A stretch of 8,878 nt of DNA, from contig USNU01000043.1 of NCBI GenBank assembly GCA_900556095.1, positions 1-8,878 of the forward strand, given 5' to 3'. This stretch comes from an uncultured Bacteroidales bacterium (GTDB lineage: Bacteria; Bacteroidota; Bacteroidia; Bacteroidales; Paludibacteraceae). Below are positions 6,981 through 8,878 of the stretch, piece after piece. The notes beneath the pieces are model-generated. The model had not been told where the DNA came from, did no database searches, and saw nothing but the letters and a program-made list of their open reading frames with translations. Positions within the stretch are counted from its first letter, which is position 1. Each line of letters begins with the position of its first letter. Made by a program: the position numbers and the translations under genes.

Positions 6981-8096
6981 ATGCAACTTCAACCTAATAC
7001 ATTATTTCATAACCATTATACCCTTGTTCGATTGATAGGGCGTGGTGGGTTTAGTGAGGTATGGCTTGCAAAAGACAAATATACCGGTTTGGATCTCGCT
7101 CTCAAAATCTATGCGCCTAATGGTGGTATAGATAACGATGGCATAGAAACCTTTGCCGGTGAGATAGGTCGTATCTACAACCTAAATCACCCTAATTTAC
7201 TCAAAACGCAGCATTTTGATGTGTGTAACGGCATACCATATCTTATAATGCCCTATTGTGCCAGTGGTTCTGTTACCAAGCGTGCTGGGCAGATGAGCGA
7301 AGATGAGATATGGAACATACTTCACGATGTTGCTGCAGGATTGGCTTACTTGCACGAACATAATATTGTGCACCAAGACATTAAACCTGACAATATTATG
7401 CAAGCCGCTGATACGCATTACGTTATTACTGATTTTGGTATCTCAACAAAAACCCGTGCTACGTTATCTAAAACTCAATTAATGAACAATGTGGACTTAG
7501 GTACTGCGGCATATATGGCACCTGAGCGTTTCTCTACCAATCCTGCTCCTACTTTTGCGAGCGATATTTGGGCATTAGGTGCTACACTCTACGAACTCAT
7601 CACAGGCTCTGTTCCTTTTGGTGATGGAAATCTTCCCGGTGGACTTCTGCAAAAAAGTGGAGCAGAATTACCTTCTTTACATGCAGGTATATCCGATTCG
7701 TTGCGTGAGATTATAATGAAATCGCTATCACTAAATCCTTCAGATAGACCCAAGGCTGCGGAATTGATGCACAACGATGCAAAACCGCCAATTATATCTT
7801 CTCCCACCCCCAAAAAAGAAAAAACGAACGCTTGGCGAGTGCTTGCTTTGACATTTGTCATAATGGTAGGATTTATTATTTATGTGGGGATTAAAACTGG
7901 TGATTATTGGAAAGCCTTAGGTGGATGTGTACTCTCTGTAATAGAAGGTGCGATGGGGATGATGCTGGGCGGGTTCGTTCTCTTTTTTTTCCCGGTTTGC
8001 AGTGATGATGAAAAAAAGTTCCTCTTGCCCATAGGGTTTTACTTCGCAGAGTGCACTTCTGTAGTGTTGCTATTATTAGAATGGGACTTACTATAG
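6981..8096 (+). CDS. Eukaryotic-type Ser/Thr kinase with three-helix membrane tail (kinase 2)
   Basis: A 371-residue Hanks-type kinase, paralogous to kinase 1. The first 160 residues align without gaps, and I count about 94 identities (59%). Motifs sit at the same places: GRGGFSEV (20-27), Lys42, Glu61, HQDIKPDN (131-138), DFG (151-153), then APE (180-182), DIW and Arg256. It too has Gln in place of the HRD Arg. The tail differs completely: a short Pro/Lys linker (~267-283), then three predicted membrane helices (~285-304, ~313-339, ~348-368), with no BACON domain and no sizeable outside domain. So the two kinases probably share substrates or partners but sense different inputs. ATG 6981 gives an N-terminus (MQLQ.NTLF) matching kinase 1. 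It stands apart from its neighbours: 148 bases from the SIR2-like gene and 188 from the TPR gene, with a 43-base repeat on each side. The kinase call is certain; its input is unknown. Confidence 0.94.
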   Translation: MQLQPNTLFHNHYTLVRLIGRGGFSEVWLAKDKYTGLDLALKIYAPNGGIDNDGIETFAGEIGRIYNLNHPNLLKTQHFDVCNGIPYLIMPYCASGSVTKRAGQMSEDEIWNILHDVAAGLAYLHEHNIVHQDIKPDNIMQAADTHYVITDFGISTKTRATLSKTQLMNNVDLGTAAYMAPERFSTNPAPTFASDIWALGATLYELITGSVPFGDGNLPGGLLQKSGAELPSLHAGISDSLREIIMKSLSLNPSDRPKAAELMHNDAKPPIISSPTPKKEKTNAWRVLALTFVIMVGFIIYVGIKTGDYWKALGGCVLSVIEGAMGMMLGGFVLFFFPVCSDDEKKFLLPIGFYFAECTSVVLLLLEWDLL

Positions 8097-8136
8097 TTCA
8101 CACTCTTGTGGGCCATAAAGTTGTGGACCGAAGAAA
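8094..8136 (+). repeat. 43-base direct repeat, copy B (starts at the kinase 2 stop codon)
   Basis: The partner of copy A at 6891-6933, 86% identical. Its first three bases are the TAG stop of kinase 2. The palindrome is weakened here to TTGTGG against CCATAA, which as RNA still pairs through one G-U. It also has two TTGTGGnCC words 15 bases apart (8106 and 8121). The rest of this 188-base gap holds only a short inverted repeat (AGAGAT-AA-ATCTCT, 8166-8179) without a T-run, and an A-rich leader before the TPR gene. Confidence 0.75.
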
Positions 8137-8226
8137 TCGACGCAGAAGTACTACAAAAAAGTGAAAGAGATAAATCTCTGAGTAAAAAGATATTCCGTCT
8201 CTATGATAAACCCGTCACAACCATTG

Positions 8227-8258
8227 TTGCCTGATAATATTTCATGGAAAATCGTTTG
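8227..8258 (+). promoter_or_regulatory. Weak candidate Bacteroidota promoter for the TPR gene
   Basis: A TTG at 8227-8229 lies 21 bases before ATCGTTTG (8251-8258). This loosely fits the Bacteroidota pattern TTTG, about 19-21 bases, TAnnTTTG. Transcription would start about 20 bases ahead of the ATG at 8285, which follows an A-rich leader typical of the phylum. The TA half of the -7 box is missing, so this is a guess. Confidence 0.2.
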
Positions 8259-8284
8259 GATAAAACATAAAAAAATATAAAGAT

Positions 8285-8878
8285 ATGAACCGATTAATAG
8301 TTCTTTTGGCGGCACTCTGTATGTCAGTGATGTCGCTTGTGGCGCAGCAGACTGCGCAGATTAGGCAGTTGATGGATAGTGCACAGTATGAGGAAGCGGT
8401 GCAACTATGTACCATCGAGTTACAACAACACCCCAAGGACGGTATGCTGTATCGCTATCGTGCTGTTGCCAACCTTATGCAAGAGCAATATGGCATGGCG
8501 TTGCAGGATATAGATATGCTTCTCAAGTACGCCAAGACTTCGGGGCTATCCGTCAGCGAAATCTATCAACTGCGTGGTGCTACGTATGCACAGATTGGCG
8601 AGAATCAAAAGGCATTGGATGATTATACTACCGCTATCAAAAAAGACAAAAAAAACGCAGATGCGTATGCAGATCGAGCAGAGTTGTACAGCCAAATGGA
8701 GAACTATGCGGCAGCCCTTGCGGATTACAAATCGGCAAACAAACTGGCACCAACCAACGACTTGTACTTGGTGGAGATAGCGCGTTGCACACTCCAATTG
8801 GGCAAATATGAAGAGGCACGCATCATGCTAAACTCCCTTACATTGCTCTATCCCTACAACGCAGAGGCATGGCGGGTG
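8285..8878 (+). CDS. Exported TPR-repeat protein, 3' truncated
   Basis: The frame is open from ATG 8285 to the window end without a stop; 198 residues are visible. A signal peptide (MNR, then LIVLLAALCMSVMSLVA, likely cut after Ala20 before QQ) indicates export to the periplasm or outer envelope. The mature part is a run of about five tetratricopeptide repeats with the usual small/aromatic spacing: QYEEAVQLC, QYGMALQDI, ENQKALDDY, NYAAALADY and KYEEARIML. TPR arrays form superhelical protein-binding scaffolds. Nothing catalytic is visible, though the missing C-terminus could carry another domain. Base composition is closer to the first half of the window than to the AT-rich SIR2 and BACON genes (31 of 60 GC at 8701-8760). 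It is 188 bases from kinase 2, so it may have its own promoter. Inference: an envelope scaffold that belongs to the same signalling locus. Confidence 0.88.
   Translation, partial: MNRLIVLLAALCMSVMSLVAQQTAQIRQLMDSAQYEEAVQLCTIELQQHPKDGMLYRYRAVANLMQEQYGMALQDIDMLLKYAKTSGLSVSEIYQLRGATYAQIGENQKALDDYTTAIKKDKKNADAYADRAELYSQMENYAAALADYKSANKLAPTNDLYLVEIARCTLQLGKYEEARIMLNSLTLLYPYNAEAWRV

Noticed and set aside
6889..8163. The 43-base repeats as short coding remnants (both can be read as VHT.V.HKVV.RR)
   Set aside because: The frame differs from that of the kinase 2 stop, there is no start codon, it ends within a few codons, and four of six differences would change the residue. The palindrome fits a non-coding element better.
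946..8819. Minus-strand open frames, and short + frames inside the kinase and PP2C genes
   Set aside because: All lie over strongly supported + strand genes, have no recognisable motifs and show composition typical of frame shadows.

Overview
The window looks like a chromosomal stretch from a member of the Bacteroidota, most likely a Bacteroidales gut or oral lineage. The main clue is BACON domains, which are typical of that phylum. Start codons are preceded by A/T-rich stretches rather than Shine-Dalgarno sequences, and GC content is moderate. This placement rests on domain content and style only.

Layout: every convincing gene is on the + strand. Bases 3-6832 form one tight gene string: a 5'-truncated FHA/CD225 membrane protein (3-470), an FHA-TM-trypsin-like protease (494-1975), a PP2C-family phosphatase broken by a frameshift (1977-3154), a eukaryotic-type Ser/Thr kinase carrying a BACON domain (3158-4801), an exported two-BACON protein (4803-5960) and a SIR2-like protein (5969-6832). 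From the protease onward, gaps are 1 to 8 bases. A 148-base gap (6833-6980) holds a stem-loop and a 43-base repeat. Then come a second, paralogous kinase with a different membrane tail (6981-8096), a 188-base gap (8097-8284) that largely contains the second copy of the repeat, and a TPR protein with a signal peptide (8285 to the window end, truncated). No stretch over 300 bases lacks a gene. I saw no tRNA, rRNA, CRISPR or transposase.

How it may work together (inference): kinase and phosphatase would set the phosphorylation state of threonine sites. The two FHA proteins would read it at the inner membrane. Predicted topology puts the trypsin-like domain, the kinase 1 tail, the BACON protein and the TPR protein on the far side of the membrane, so the locus resembles a trans-envelope phosphosignalling module. 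No type VI secretion structural gene is visible, although kinase/PP2C/FHA trios are known there. The SIR2-like protein is the only product without a membrane or export signal. It could be a passenger or an NAD-directed effector of a defence-like system.

Unresolved oddities are the PP2C frameshift, a BACON domain predicted to be cytoplasmic, a base-composition drop inside the kinase 1 gene, and the repeat that brackets kinase 2.
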